Notes: generated by a model from the sequence alone, not told the origin. DNA of 64,000 nt from Streptococcus tangpeifui (GCF_011038795.1 NZ_JAAKDU010000008.1:29723-93722), one strand, 5' to 3'; counted from the stretch's first letter, positions 38,146 through 47,948 are shown. Numbers and translations are program-made.

Positions 38146-40752
38146 ATGCTAGCAGTTATGAAAAAACATCAAAAAATCCTCGCTTTCTATGGCTCCGCCT
38201 TTCTTCTACCTGCTCTGATTATGCTAGTAGTACTCTGGTCCATAGATATTTACTGGGGCAGTAAAACAACTATTTTAGCCAGTGATGGTTTTCATCAATA
38301 TTCTATTTTTGCAACCCAATTGCGTAATATCTTGCATGGTAGTGATAGTTTCTTTTATACCTTTACGTCTGGTCTAGGACTAAATTTTTACGCTCTCTCT
38401 GGTTATTATTTAGGGTCCTTTCTATCGCCCTTTTACTATTTTTTTAGTGTCAAGTCTATGGCTGATGCGGTTTATCTCTTCACTCTCATTAAGTTTGGCT
38501 TGATGGGGGTGTCAATGTCCTTTACACTTCGTAAACGTTTTGTAAACCTTCAAGAACCTCTGATAATTAGCCTATCAACGTCTTATGCTCTCATGAGTTT
38601 TGCAGTTAGCCAGCTAGAAATCAACACTTGGCTAGATGTTCTTATCCTGGCTCCTCTAATTATCTTAGGATTGCATTATCTTTTAGAACAAAAGAGTTTC
38701 TGGATCTACTACTTGACACTGACGTTACTCTTTATCCAAAATTATTATTTTGGTTTTATGATGGCAATCTTCTTAATGTTCTATTTTCTAGTCCAATTGA
38801 CTCGAAATCCCAATTGGCAGAGACTTGTCACTTCCTTTAGAAACTTTACAATTGTGTCAATTTTGTCAGCTTTAACATCAGCTATTATGTTGTTACCAAG
38901 CTATTTGGATCTGTCAACTCATGGAGAAAAGCTGTCGACTTTTAACACTTTACTAGCTGATAAGGTCTGGACTTTTGATCTCTTTGCTAAAAATTTTGTT
39001 GGATCCTATGATACCACAAAATTTGGTGCTATTCCCATGATTTATGTTGGTCTTTTCCCATTAGCTCTGGCTCTTACTTTCTTTACTGTTAAAGAAATAA
39101 AGTGGATTGTTAGATTGGCCTATGCCTTGCTTATAGGAGTTATAATCGCCAGCTTCTATCTCAATCCTCTAGATTTACTTTGGCAGGGAATGCACGCGCC
39201 AAATATGTTTCTCCACCGCTATGCTTGGCTATTCTCAACCCTTATAATTTTAATGGCTGGCGAAAGTCTTAGTCATCTGCAAAAGTTCTATGTTAAACGG
39301 CTATTAGCAGTTTTCTCTTTTTTAATTATCGGATTTATCCTAACTTTTATCTATGTCAGACACTATACCTTTTTAAAACCAATTCATCTGGTTTTAACCC
39401 TAGCCTTTCTAATAGCCTATGCAGTTATATTAATTGCCTTTAAGACAAAGCAATTAGGACTCCTAGCCATGGTTGGCTTCACTCTTATTTTTACACTTTT
39501 TGAAACTGGCCTCAACACTTACTATCAAGTTAGTAACTTGAATGATGAATGGATTTTTCCAACCAGAGAAGGTTATGAACAAGACCAGAACCAAATTGGT
39601 CAATTGGTCAAATATACCAAGCAACAGCAAGATACGTTTTTTAGAACTGAACGACTTTTACCCCAGACTGGCAACGATAGTATGAAATTCAACTACAATG
39701 GTATCTCTCAATTTTCTTCTATTCGTAATACCGCTTCCAGCAGCCAGTTAGATCGACTGGGCTTCCAATCAAATGGGACTAATCTTAACTTGCGCTACCA
39801 AAATAATACGATTATTGCTGATAGTCTTTTTGGCGTTACTTACAATCTTTCCAATGAGGATGTTGGTAAGTATGGTTTCAAAGTGGTTAAAAGCTCTGGC
39901 TTTCTTTCGCTTTACCGTAATAAAAATGCTAGCCAATTAGCAATTTTGACGGATAGAGTTTACAAAGATGTCAAGTTTACTATCAATACATTGGACAATC
40001 AGGCTTCTTTACTCAACAATCTAACGGGGCTTGACCAAACTTACTTTACACATTTGTCAAGTCAGACTCAAGACTCTTTGACTAACTTTAACGATCACCT
40101 AACTGTCGTTGCTCCTGCAGGTGAAAATACTGCCAAACTTAGCTATCAGGTCAATGTTCCAGCCAATCAACAAGTTTACATCAGCCTTCCTAATCTTTCA
40201 CTTAGTAACGAAGATGCTAATAGTGTAACAGTAACCGTTAATGACAAAGTTTATAACTATACTACTGATAATGCCTTTAGCTTCTTTAATTTGGGTTACT
40301 TTCAAAAAGAAAGTCAAGTAAAAGTTACCTTGGCCTTTCCAGAAAATCATCAAGTTTCCTTTGAACGACCAAACTTCTACGGCCTCAATACTCAAACTTA
40401 TCAAAGGGCTATGGACAAAATTAAATCGCAAAGGGTCACTGTTACAACTCAAAATAATCAGGTTACTGCCAACTATACCGCTAAAAAAGCTGGTTCACTC
40501 TTCTTTACTCTTCCCTATGATAAAGGCTGGTCAGCTAAACTAAACGGCAAGCCTGTCAAAATTCGTAAAGCACAAAAAGGTTTCATGGTAGTTGATGTCC
40601 CAGCGGGTAAAGGGAAAGTTAAGTTGAGCTTTATTCCAAATGGTTTTAAATTAGCCAGTCTCATTTCTATAGCAGGTCTTATTCTTTTTCTTCTCTATAA
40701 TTATAGTTATCATCGTTTTGTAAAGAGACAAACAAAGGCTTCTGGATACTAG
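38146..40752 (+). CDS. YfhO family membrane protein
   Basis: An 868-residue membrane protein of the YfhO family. About 12 helices in the first 450 residues and one at the C-terminus (about 838-856) flank a large extracellular beta-rich domain (about 480-830). The loop ILASDGFHQYSIFATQLR resembles the acidic first loop of GT-C enzymes. YfhO proteins add sugars to cell-wall teichoic-acid-like polymers in Listeria and Bacillus, so a wall-polymer glycosyltransferase is the best guess. The start has AAGGAAA 7 nt upstream. It is a larger relative in design of the 570-residue gene at 20002. Confidence 0.85.
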   Translation: MLAVMKKHQKILAFYGSAFLLPALIMLVVLWSIDIYWGSKTTILASDGFHQYSIFATQLRNILHGSDSFFYTFTSGLGLNFYALSGYYLGSFLSPFYYFFSVKSMADAVYLFTLIKFGLMGVSMSFTLRKRFVNLQEPLIISLSTSYALMSFAVSQLEINTWLDVLILAPLIILGLHYLLEQKSFWIYYLTLTLLFIQNYYFGFMMAIFLMFYFLVQLTRNPNWQRLVTSFRNFTIVSILSALTSAIMLLPSYLDLSTHGEKLSTFNTLLADKVWTFDLFAKNFVGSYDTTKFGAIPMIYVGLFPLALALTFFTVKEIKWIVRLAYALLIGVIIASFYLNPLDLLWQGMHAPNMFLHRYAWLFSTLIILMAGESLSHLQKFYVKRLLAVFSFLIIGFILTFIYVRHYTFLKPIHLVLTLAFLIAYAVILIAFKTKQLGLLAMVGFTLIFTLFETGLNTYYQVSNLNDEWIFPTREGYEQDQNQIGQLVKYTKQQQDTFFRTERLLPQTGNDSMKFNYNGISQFSSIRNTASSSQLDRLGFQSNGTNLNLRYQNNTIIADSLFGVTYNLSNEDVGKYGFKVVKSSGFLSLYRNKNASQLAILTDRVYKDVKFTINTLDNQASLLNNLTGLDQTYFTHLSSQTQDSLTNFNDHLTVVAPAGENTAKLSYQVNVPANQQVYISLPNLSLSNEDANSVTVTVNDKVYNYTTDNAFSFFNLGYFQKESQVKVTLAFPENHQVSFERPNFYGLNTQTYQRAMDKIKSQRVTVTTQNNQVTANYTAKKAGSLFFTLPYDKGWSAKLNGKPVKIRKAQKGFMVVDVPAGKGKVKLSFIPNGFKLASLISIAGLILFLLYNYSYHRFVKRQTKASGY

Positions 40753-40770
40753 TCCAAAAGCCTTTTTCTG
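40734..40770. terminator. Terminator of yfhO, also facing tRNA-Glu
   Basis: AAAGGCTTCTGGA and TCCAAAAGCCTTT pair around a 7-nt loop, followed by TTCTGGG. It can also end the convergent tRNA-Glu transcript. Confidence 0.75.
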
Positions 40771-40810
40771 GGTAAAATAAAAGTTGCTTACGCAACTTAA
40801 AGTCTTATCA

Positions 40811-40882
40811 TAGTCCGTACGGGATTCGAACCCGTGTTACCGCCGTGAAAAGGCGGTGTCTTAACCCCTTGACCAACGGACC
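40811..40882 (-). tRNA. tRNA-Glu (TTC)
   Basis: The minus strand folds as a 72-nt cloverleaf. The acceptor GGTCCGT pairs with ACGGACT, the anticodon arm CCGCC-TTTTCAC-GGCGG carries anticodon TTC, and the T arm is CGGG-TTCGAAT-CCCG. CCA is not encoded. The anticodon makes it tRNA-Glu, a substrate of the MnmA/MnmG modification encoded in this window. Confidence 0.95.
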
Positions 40883-41046
40883 AGACTTCAATAGTATATC
40901 CTAGTCTATCAGATGTGTCAATAGTTTTTTAAAATTATTTTTAAAGTTCTTTAAGTAACTTGCAAAAGGCCTGTCTCTTCTAGAAACTAACAGTTTTTTT
41001 ACAATATTGACAGCAAAAGGCTTATTTTGATAGAATAAGAAGAGTT

Positions 41047-41120
41047 GGTTCCATAGCTCAGCTGGATAGAGCATTCGCCTTCTAAGCGAACGGTCGCAGG
41101 TTCGAATCCTGCTGGAATCA
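41047..41120 (+). tRNA. tRNA-Arg (TCT)
   Basis: A 74-nt cloverleaf. The acceptor GGTTCCA pairs with TGGAATC, the anticodon arm TTCGC-CTTCTAA-GCGAA carries anticodon TCT, and the T arm is GCAGG-TTCGAAT-CCTGC. CCA is not encoded. Confidence 0.95.
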
Positions 41121-41144
41121 TTTTTTGCTAAAAATCTAAAAAAT

Positions 41145-41176
41145 AAGCTTGAAAGTCTACAAGGCTTGTTTTTTTA
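41145..41176 (+). terminator. Terminator of tRNA-Arg
   Basis: AAGCTTG and CAAGGCTT pair around an 8-nt loop, followed by an eight-T run. It overlaps the 3' end of the convergent rlmH gene. Confidence 0.65.
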
Positions 41177-41653
41177 TTTGTGATAGGGACTGCCTTCCTG
41201 AATCATAAAGGCCCGATAAATCTGTTCCACCAAAACAAGACGCATTAGTTGATGAGGCAAGGTCAAACGTCCAAAACTCATCAAGAGATTAGCTCGCTTC
41301 TTAACTTGAGGAGATAGGCCCAGACTTCCACCAATTATAAAAGTAATATCAGAAAAGCCTCGTAGAGCAACATCAGCCAATTTCTTGGCAAACTCTTCTG
41401 ACGACCATTCCTGTCCTTCAATGGCCAATACAATGACAAAGTCCCTATCAGCTATCTTACTCATAATTCGGCCAGCTTCTTTTTCCATAATTTGTTGCTT
41501 TTGGGCAAGACTGGCCTTGTCAGGTGTTTTCTCATCTGCTAATTCGGTCATTTCAAATTTGGCAAAACGCCCCAGACGTTTTGCATATTCGGCAATCCCT
41601 TCTTTAAGATATTTTTCTTTCAGTTTGCCAACTGTAATTAATTTTATCTTCAT
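41174..41653 (-). CDS. rlmH: 23S rRNA pseudouridine1915 N3-methyltransferase RlmH
   Basis: A 159-residue SPOUT methyltransferase (YbeA/OrfX family) that methylates pseudouridine 1915 in helix 69 of 23S rRNA. The SAM-binding knot is seen in [18 protein letters not shown] and [11 protein letters not shown] (about 103-113), and the conserved C-terminal [15 protein letters not shown] is present. It is divergent from htrA, the usual streptococcal position near oriC. This gene is the orfX site used by SCC elements in staphylococci; no insertion is seen here. Confidence 0.96.
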   Translation of the reverse strand: MKIKLITVGKLKEKYLKEGIAEYAKRLGRFAKFEMTELADEKTPDKASLAQKQQIMEKEAGRIMSKIADRDFVIVLAIEGQEWSSEEFAKKLADVALRGFSDITFIIGGSLGLSPQVKKRANLLMSFGRLTLPHQLMRLVLVEQIYRAFMIQEGSPYHK

Positions 41654-41686
41654 AACATCATTATACCATAGGCCGTTTTCGACAGT

Positions 41687-41761
41687 TTTTCCACATAGAA
41701 GAAGGCCTCTTCTTCCCTAATCCAACAGCCTTTTTCCCCTATTTTAACAAAGTTATCCACA
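41687..41761. promoter_or_regulatory. Two DnaA boxes upstream of htrA
   Basis: TTTTCCACA (41687-41695) and a perfect TTATCCACA (41753-41761) lie in the rlmH-htrA divergent region, 2.7 kb from dnaA. They may titrate DnaA or regulate htrA; they are probably outside the core origin. Confidence 0.6.
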
Positions 41762-41850
41762 GCCTGTGAATTCTTGCTTTTTCCCTAACAATAGGGTATA
41801 GTTAAGAGGTATTTTTAATATAAGAAGATTTTATTTTGGAGGATTGATTA

Positions 41851-43056
41851 TTGGAAAATTCAAAGAAAATACCTTGGAAAAAAATTCTAACACCTTTTTT
41901 GGTACTGCTCATTGGCTTTATCGGGGGGTTGCTGGCTACTTTCTTGATGTTGAAACTCAGCGGTGTTACAACTTCTATCGGTAAAACATCTGTCAGCAAT
42001 ATCAAATACAATAATTCCTCAGATGTGACCAAGGCTGTTGATAAGGTCAAAGATGCTGTTGTTACTGTTTCTAATTACCAAGAACTATCTGATGCGGAAG
42101 CTGAAGCTGCTGATAAGGCTGGAATTGAAAAAGATAAAGATGGCTTAGTTCAATACGGCCAAGGTTCTGGGGTAATCTATAAAAAAGATGGTAAAGATGC
42201 CTACGTTGTAACCAACGCCCATGTAGTTGACGGTGCTGAAAAGTTAACTATCATGATGGGGACTGAAAAAGACCAGAAAGAAGCCATAAAAGGAGACTTA
42301 GTCGGTTCTGATACCTATTCAGACTTAGCTGTGATTAAAATTTCTTCTGACAAGGTCTCTAAAATAGCAGAATTTGCGGATTCTTCTTCTGTTAAAGTGG
42401 GAGAAACGGCTATTGCAATCGGTAGTCCGTTAGGTTCTGAGTTTGCCAATACTGTCACCCAAGGGATTGTTTCCAGTCTTGATCGGACAGTGACTTTACA
42501 GGCTGAAGATGGTTCAACTGTTCAAACTAAAGCTTTTCAGACTGATGCTGCCATCAATCCTGGGAATTCTGGTGGTGCCCTAATCAACATTGAAGGACAG
42601 GTCATAGGCATTAACTCAAGCAAAATCACCATGGAAGGCTATGAGGGAATGGGATTTGCTATTCCATCAAATGATGTCGTTTCAACTATTAATCAATTAG
42701 AAAAAGATGGTAAAGTTGTCCGTCCAGCCCTTGGTATTACTATGGCTGATTTGAGTAGTGCAAGCTCGTCAATTCAAGATAAAGTGGATGTTCCCGATGA
42801 TGTGACCAAGGGAGTTGTTGTTGGTTCCGTTCAGTCTGATATGCCAGCTGATGGTAAATTAGAGGAATATGATGTTATCACTAAAATTAATGATAAAGAA
42901 GTTACCTCTGTCGCTGAACTCCAAGAAGAACTTTATAAACATAAAATTGGTGATACAGTTACCTTAACTTTCTACCGTGATGGTAATAAGAAAACTGTTG
43001 ATATCAAACTAACTAAAACTAATAATGATCTGGATACTTCTTCCAGCAGCAAGTAA
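41851..43056 (+). CDS. htrA: Serine protease HtrA (DegP-like)
   Basis: A 401-residue membrane-anchored quality-control protease. One N-terminal helix (about 13-36), a trypsin-like domain with His124 (TNAHVV), Asp158 (YSDLAV) and Ser240 (GNSGGA), and one C-terminal PDZ domain (about 290-390), followed by a Ser-rich end. The TTG start is preceded by GGAGG. In streptococci HtrA degrades misfolded exported proteins and affects competence and bacteriocin peptides. It precedes parB in the standard origin order. Confidence 0.95.
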   Translation: MENSKKIPWKKILTPFLVLLIGFIGGLLATFLMLKLSGVTTSIGKTSVSNIKYNNSSDVTKAVDKVKDAVVTVSNYQELSDAEAEAADKAGIEKDKDGLVQYGQGSGVIYKKDGKDAYVVTNAHVVDGAEKLTIMMGTEKDQKEAIKGDLVGSDTYSDLAVIKISSDKVSKIAEFADSSSVKVGETAIAIGSPLGSEFANTVTQGIVSSLDRTVTLQAEDGSTVQTKAFQTDAAINPGNSGGALINIEGQVIGINSSKITMEGYEGMGFAIPSNDVVSTINQLEKDGKVVRPALGITMADLSSASSSIQDKVDVPDDVTKGVVVGSVQSDMPADGKLEEYDVITKINDKEVTSVAELQEELYKHKIGDTVTLTFYRDGNKKTVDIKLTKTNNDLDTSSSSK

Positions 43057-43300
43057 AACTTGATAGTTTATAAGTTGAGGGTGGAACAAGAATTAGAAAA
43101 TCGATACAGGTGATAAAATACCTAGAAGATTTTATACTATCAGCAGCCATATTGGTAAGGAACAATTATGTCTCTGATTCCACAGCATTGTAGGCGAGTT
43201 GAACTATTAGCTATCACTTGCATGATAGTTATAAGTTCAATAATTGTTTTTAAGGGCACGCTTGAAAATGAGAATGCGCCTCAAAATCAAGACTTTTAAT

Positions 43301-43394
43301 CAGCAGGGGTTCATTAGGTGCTTTAGCACTAATAACTGTGCAAGGGTAAGACTAAGTTGGCATAGCCAACAAGTTTTACTCCCAAGCACTGCAT
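43301..43394. repeat. Mosaic palindromic intergenic repeat, copy C
   Basis: CAGCAGGGGTTCATTAGGTG..ACTAATAACTGTGC is followed by the hairpin module GGGTAAGACTAAGTTGGC..GCCAACAAGTTTTACTCCC and then AAGCACTGC. This is the reverse complement of the left half of copy A, with about 20-25% differences. The rest of the 417-nt htrA-parB gap (43057-43300) holds no gene I can recognise. Confidence 0.65.
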
Positions 43395-43420
43395 CAATTG
43401 CTTTATCTAAAATAATTAAC

Positions 43421-43458
43421 ACGAGGCTGAACTTTTGTCCCAGCCTCATCTTTTTTAA
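43421..43458 (+). terminator. Terminator of htrA
   Basis: GAGGCTG (43423-43429) and CAGCCTC (43441-43447) close a hairpin, followed by ATCTTTTTT. It is of the same type as the hairpin at 62-95. Confidence 0.8.
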
Positions 43459-43473
43459 TTTGAAGGGATGGTT

Positions 43474-44244
43474 ATGACTGTAGAACTAAAAGAGTTAAAT
43501 TTAAACGAAATATATCCCAATCCTTTTCAACCTCGTTTAAGTTTTAAACAAAAGGAATTGGAAGAGTTAGCAGACTCCATCAAAGAGAATGGTCTCATTC
43601 AGCCGATTATTGTCCGAAAATCACCTATCATTGGCTATGAATTAATTGCGGGTGAGCGGCGTTTTAGGGCTTGTCAGCTGGCCCATTTACAAACAATTCC
43701 AGCGATTATTAAGGAACTTTCAGACCAAGATAGTCGTATTCAAGCGATTATTGAGAACTTACAGCGGTCTAACCTCAATCCTATTGAGGAAGCCAAGGCT
43801 TATCGAGACTTGATTGAAACCAACCAGATGACTCATGAGGAAATCGCTAAATATATGGGGAAATCCCGCCCTTACATCACTAATTTTTTACGTCTTCTTA
43901 ATTTATCTGACTCTTTGCAAACAGCTTTGGAAGATGGCAGTCTATCTTCTGGCCATGCACGCCTCTTGCTGGGCTTAAGCGATAAAGAACAAGAAGCTTG
44001 GTTAAAGAGAATTAAAGCTGAAGGACTATCGGTCAGAGCTTTAGAAAAATTACTCAAGCCCAAAAATAATCCCAAATACTCGGTCAAAAAGCAGAATATT
44101 TTTAAAAAAGATTTGGAGAAAGAACTGACCAAATCTTTGGGAATTCCCGTTACCATAAACATGGCTAACAATCAATCAGGTAAGATAGTCATTCATTTTT
44201 CATCCTCAGAAGAGTTAAACAGAATTATCAACAAGCTAAAATAA
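43474..44244 (+). CDS. parB: Chromosome partitioning protein ParB (Spo0J)
   Basis: A 256-residue ParB. The ATG at 43474 is preferred over the one 6 nt upstream because AAGGGA then has usable spacing. The N-terminal CTPase domain has GYELIAGERRFRACQLA (about 52-68) and the box IIENLQRSNLNPIEEA. A central HTH (EEIAKYMGKSRPYITNFLRLL) reads parS, and the C-terminus dimerises. It loads condensin near the origin. No parA is next to it, as is normal in streptococci. A parS site lies in ecfA1. Confidence 0.96.
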   Translation: MTVELKELNLNEIYPNPFQPRLSFKQKELEELADSIKENGLIQPIIVRKSPIIGYELIAGERRFRACQLAHLQTIPAIIKELSDQDSRIQAIIENLQRSNLNPIEEAKAYRDLIETNQMTHEEIAKYMGKSRPYITNFLRLLNLSDSLQTALEDGSLSSGHARLLLGLSDKEQEAWLKRIKAEGLSVRALEKLLKPKNNPKYSVKKQNIFKKDLEKELTKSLGIPVTINMANNQSGKIVIHFSSSEELNRIINKLK

Positions 44245-44435
44245 GCTGTGGATTCAAAAAACTCTTGGGCAGACCTTTTACACATATAAAAACTCACTAA
44301 AACCTTGATTTCAAAGCTTTTCTGTTATTCTCCACACCCTGTGGAAAACTTTCGTCAACAATGTGAATTTTTTCTTTTCTGCCTGTGGAAAACTTCTTTT
44401 TTTTATGTTAGAATACGGTACAAGATATTCTGAAA
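44245..44435. other. oriC, left part (DnaA-box cluster upstream of dnaA)
   Basis: The 200-nt parB-dnaA gap holds several DnaA boxes: TTCTCCACA (44328-44336, one mismatch), TGTGGAAAA at 44340-44348 and at 44394-44402 (each reverse complement TTTTCCACA), plus a weaker site at 44247-44255. Together with the cluster after dnaA this is the two-part origin layout of Firmicutes. The boxes also overlap the dnaA promoter zone, so DnaA probably regulates itself. Confidence 0.8.
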
Positions 44436-44447
44436 ATGGAGAGAGCT

Positions 44448-45836
44448 ATGACAGAAAATGAAACGATTTTTTGGAATAGGGTCCTCGAGTTGTCTAGGGA
44501 TCATCTTACTCAAGCTACTTTTGAATTTTTTGTTCTAGATGCCCAGTTGATTAAAGTAGAAAATGATACAGCTATCATTTATATCGACCGCATGAAGGAA
44601 CTTTTTTGGGAGAAAAATCTCCAGCAAGTCCTGATTACTGCTGGCTTCGAAGTCTTTAATACACAGATTAGAGCCCAATATATTTTTGAAAGTGCTGAAA
44701 TTGAGAATGTCCTAGCTAGCAAAGCCAATTCGAATCAGGAGGGACAGGCAAATGCTTATTCTCAATTGGGCTTTACCCAGGCGACTCAGCCTCCCGTTCC
44801 GTCAAATTTAAACCCCAAGTACCAGTTTGACAACTTTATTCAAGGAGATGAAAATAAGTGGGCCAAGGCAGCTTCGATTGCTGTCGCCAACAGTCCTGGT
44901 ACAACCTATAATCCTCTTTTTATCTGGGGTGGACCTGGTCTGGGGAAAACTCACTTACTCAATGCTATTGGTAATACTGTTTTGGAAAATAATCCCAATG
45001 CACGGGTTCGCTATATCACAGCAGAAAACTTCATCAATGAATTTGTCACCCATATTCGCTTAGAGTCTATGGAAGAACTCAAGGAAAATTTCCGCAGCTT
45101 GGATGTTCTCCTGATTGATGATATTCAATCTTTAGCCAAGAAGACTTTGGAAGGCACTCAGGAAGAATTTTTCAACACCTTTAACGCCTTACATGCCAAC
45201 AACAAACAGATTGTTTTAACTAGTGATCGGACACCTGATCATCTCAACAATCTGGAAGAGCGGCTGGTGACTCGTTTTAAATGGGGACTAACAGTTGATA
45301 TTACGCCGCCAGATTATGAAACTAGGATTGCTATCTTGACCAATAAAATCCTTGAGCAAGGCTTTCCTTACACCTTTTCTCAGGATACGATTGAGTATTT
45401 AGCTGGCCAATTTGATTCCAATGTTCGTGATCTAGAAGGTGCCCTTAAAGATATCAATCTGGTAGCTACTGTTAAGCAGTCTAATATCATTACAGTTGAT
45501 TTAGCTGCCGAAGCTATTCGGGCTCGCAAGCAGGATGCGCCAATTATCAATATTATTTCAATTGAAGAAATTCAAACACAGGTCAGTAAATTCTACGGTG
45601 TAACTGTCAAGGAAATCAAATCGACCAAACGTAATCAAAACATTGTCCTAGCTCGTCAGGTCGCTATGTATCTGGCACGAGAGATGACCGATAACAGTCT
45701 GCCTAAGATTGGTAAAGAATTCGGTGGGCGTGACCATTCGACTGTCCTGCATGCCTATAACAAAATCAAAAATATGTTAACTCAAGATGACAGTCTTCGG
45801 ATTGAAATTGAAACTATCAAAAATAAAATTAAATAG
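44448..45836 (+). CDS. dnaA: Chromosomal replication initiator DnaA
   Basis: A 462-residue DnaA from the ATG at 44448 ([16 protein letters not shown]), which has GGAGAG just upstream; an in-frame ATG four codons earlier has none. Domain I (1-85), linker, AAA+ domain III with Walker [10 protein letters not shown] and Walker B VLLIDDIQ, then domain IV with the DNA-binding signature [13 protein letters not shown] near the C-terminus. It opens oriC, which flanks it on both sides. Confidence 0.98.
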   Translation: MTENETIFWNRVLELSRDHLTQATFEFFVLDAQLIKVENDTAIIYIDRMKELFWEKNLQQVLITAGFEVFNTQIRAQYIFESAEIENVLASKANSNQEGQANAYSQLGFTQATQPPVPSNLNPKYQFDNFIQGDENKWAKAASIAVANSPGTTYNPLFIWGGPGLGKTHLLNAIGNTVLENNPNARVRYITAENFINEFVTHIRLESMEELKENFRSLDVLLIDDIQSLAKKTLEGTQEEFFNTFNALHANNKQIVLTSDRTPDHLNNLEERLVTRFKWGLTVDITPPDYETRIAILTNKILEQGFPYTFSQDTIEYLAGQFDSNVRDLEGALKDINLVATVKQSNIITVDLAAEAIRARKQDAPIINIISIEEIQTQVSKFYGVTVKEIKSTKRNQNIVLARQVAMYLAREMTDNSLPKIGKEFGGRDHSTVLHAYNKIKNMLTQDDSLRIEIETIKNKIK

Positions 45837-45991
45837 ACTTGTGGATATGAGCTGTATTTCTAGCAGGTTTATCCACAGCTTGTGCACAACATCTTAGCCT
45901 TATCCTAGCTAGGTTAGTTCGATTTTTCCACGCTCTCCACAAGACCTACTACTACTACTAAACTTATACTTAATACTATAAAGGAGTTTCC
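45837..45991. other. oriC, right part with DnaA boxes and DnaA-trio
   Basis: Boxes: TGTGGATAT (45840-45848), perfect TTATCCACA (45869-45877), TTGTGCACA (45880-45888), TTTTCCACG (45924-45932) and CTCTCCACA (45933-45941). A short GC step (GACC) and the repeat TACTACTACTACTAA (45947-45961) follow, then an AT-rich stretch. On the minus strand the repeat reads TAG-TAG-TAG-TAG, a DnaA-trio array, so strand opening is expected here, just before dnaN. Confidence 0.88.
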
Positions 45992-47128
45992 ATGATTAAT
46001 TTTTCAATTAATAAAGCCTTCTTTTTGCAGGCCTTAAATACCACTAAAAGAGCTATTAGTAGCAAAAATGCTATTCCTATTCTCTCTAGCCTTAAGATTG
46101 ATGTCCATACAACTGGTATTACCTTGACAGGTTCTAACGGTCAGATTTCAATTGAAAACTCAATTGCTAGCAACGATGAAAATGCTGGTCTCTTAATTTC
46201 AGAAACAGGCAGTATCTTACTGGAAGCCAACTTTTTTATTAATATCGTTTCCAGTCTGCCAGATGTTAGCTTAGATTTTAAAGAAATCGAACACAATCAG
46301 GTCCTTTTGACCAGCGGTAAATCAGAAATTACCCTCAAAGGGAAAGATGTTGAGCAATATCCTCGTCTGCAGGAGGTTGCGACTAGCAATCCTTTAATTT
46401 TTGAAACCAAGGTTTTGAAGACTTTGATTGCTGAGACTGCTTTTGCTGCCAGCACTCAGGAAAGTCGACCAATTTTAACAGGGATTCACTTGGTTTTAAC
46501 AGAGCATAAGAATTTCAAGGCTGTTGCTACCGATTCTCATCGAATGAGCCAGCGTAAACTTGTTTTGGAAAATTCTGGGGATAACTTTGATGTTGTTTTA
46601 CCAAGCCGTTCTCTGCGTGAATTTTCAGCTGTTTTTAGTGATGATATTGAAACCGTTGAAGTCTTTCTATCGGGCAGTCAAATTCTTTTCAGAAGTGAAA
46701 CCATTTCTTTTTATGCTCGGATGCTGGAAGGGGCTTATCCAGATACCGATCGACTTTTAGTCAGTGATTTTGAAACTGAAATTCTCTTTGATACCAATAA
46801 TCTTCGCTCAGCTATGGAGCGGGCTCATTTGATTTCCAATGCCACTCAAAATGGTACTGTTAAGTTGGAAATTGTGAATGGTCAGGTATCGGCCCATGTT
46901 AATTCCCCTGAGGTTGGGAAAGTCAATGAAGAAATCGATACTTTAGAAACAAGTGGCAGTGATTTAACCATTAGTTTCAATCCAACTTATTTAATTGAAG
47001 CTCTCAAGGCTCTTAAAAGTGAAACAGTTCGGATTCGTTTTATATCGCCAGTTCGTCCATTTACCTTGACACCAGGTGATGATGGGGAAAACTTTATTCA
47101 GCTGATTACTCCAGTTCGGACGAATTAA
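45992..47128 (+). CDS. dnaN: DNA polymerase III beta subunit (sliding clamp)
   Basis: A 378-residue beta clamp of standard length made of three similar domains (about 1-125, 126-250 and 251-378). Typical elements are PILSSLKIDV near the start, TDSHRMSQRKL in domain 2 and the C-terminal QLITPVRTN, which carries the TPVR element of the partner-binding cleft. It follows dnaA across the right part of oriC and ends at a strong terminator. Confidence 0.98.
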   Translation: MINFSINKAFFLQALNTTKRAISSKNAIPILSSLKIDVHTTGITLTGSNGQISIENSIASNDENAGLLISETGSILLEANFFINIVSSLPDVSLDFKEIEHNQVLLTSGKSEITLKGKDVEQYPRLQEVATSNPLIFETKVLKTLIAETAFAASTQESRPILTGIHLVLTEHKNFKAVATDSHRMSQRKLVLENSGDNFDVVLPSRSLREFSAVFSDDIETVEVFLSGSQILFRSETISFYARMLEGAYPDTDRLLVSDFETEILFDTNNLRSAMERAHLISNATQNGTVKLEIVNGQVSAHVNSPEVGKVNEEIDTLETSGSDLTISFNPTYLIEALKALKSETVRIRFISPVRPFTLTPGDDGENFIQLITPVRTN

Positions 47129-47228
47129 GAAAATCTTTTAAATTTTTGAAATGTTTTAAGCAGAAATTAAGTGCTCAAAGCTATACTATAGTCAATCCTA
47201 AATAAACTTTTCTTTTTCATAATCTCCG

Positions 47229-47264
47229 AAAGAAGTCTGATATTAGTCAGGCTTCTTCTTTTGT
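47229..47264 (+). terminator. Terminator of dnaN
   Basis: AAGAAGTCTGA and TCAGGCTTCTT form an 11-bp stem with one G:T pair, followed by CTTTTG. Confidence 0.8.
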
Positions 47265-47269
47265 AGTCT

Positions 47270-47350
47270 CACCCCCGCACGGTTGATTAGGAAAGGCGCT
47301 ATCCCCTATAAATAATGAAAAGGGATAAGTACTTCCAATCACCCACTGCG
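47270..47350. repeat. Palindromic intergenic repeat, short copy D
   Basis: CACCCCCGCACGGTTGATTAGG and CCAATCACCCACTGCG are its ends. Reverse-complemented they match the start of copy B (CAGTGGTTGATTGGAGGTCCTTATC) and its inner end (AATCAACTGTGTAGGGG), shortened by a deletion of the central palindrome. The rest of the dnaN-DUF951 gap (47351-47744) contains a small hairpin (CCTAGCCATTTGGTTAGG, 47466-47484) and nothing else I recognise. Confidence 0.55.
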
Positions 47351-47756
47351 ATGTGGTTCTTAAACTTACTTTCCCTAGGGCAACTCCACTGCCTTAGAAT
47401 ACGACGACAGTCTAGCTTATTATGTGTCTCAAGCCTGTCGCATCTTTTTATAATCTCTGGAAAGTGCCTAGCCATTTGGTTAGGTTCTTTATTATTTTTA
47501 TCCTATCGTAAGAAATAAGCTTTTCTTAATGCGATTCTCTGTACGAGAATTCATTACCCTAGATTTGTTAGCTACTATCGACTATTTTAATAATATTAGG
47601 CCAGTCTGATTTTTATTATTATTCTTCTAATTTTATCACTAATTAGTAATTTAAAAATCTATCATTTTATCTTACCTAGTGACTTTTTAATAGATTTGTC
47701 AGCTTAGGGCATTTTGTTTATAATAAGGCTAATATTTAGATATTTTGGAGGTATTT

Positions 47757-47948
47757 ATGTATCAGGTAGGTTCTTTGGTTGAAATGAAAAAGCCCCATGC
47801 CTGCACCATTAAGGAGACTGGTAAGAAGGCTAACTGCTGGGAAGTGACGCGTTTGGGGGCTGATATCAAGATTCGCTGCACTAATTGTGACCATGTGGTC
47901 ATGATGAGTCGCCATGATTTTGAGCGAAAGCTAAAGAAGGTCTTATGA
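47757..47948 (+). CDS. DUF951 family small protein
   Basis: A 63-residue protein, MYQVGSLVEMKKPHACTI to the end. The ATG at 47757 has TGGAGG 6 nt upstream; the in-frame TTG at 47745 overlaps that site. The fold has a possible zinc-ribbon-like pattern with His-Ala-Cys, Cys-Trp and IRCTNCDHVV. DUF951 proteins are conserved downstream of dnaN in Firmicutes and may bind nucleic acid; the function is unknown. It overlaps the next gene by 4 nt (ATGA). Confidence 0.88.
   Translation: MYQVGSLVEMKKPHACTIKETGKKANCWEVTRLGADIKIRCTNCDHVVMMSRHDFERKLKKVL

Noticed and set aside
41790..41840. CiaR box in front of htrA
   Set aside because: GTTAAG is followed by a poor second half (TTTTTA) instead of TTTAAG at the 5-nt spacing, so the match is too weak to call.
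47315..47518. Small coding region between dnaN and DUF951
   Set aside because: It begins inside a palindromic repeat, has no ribosome site, and the translation has no coherent composition.
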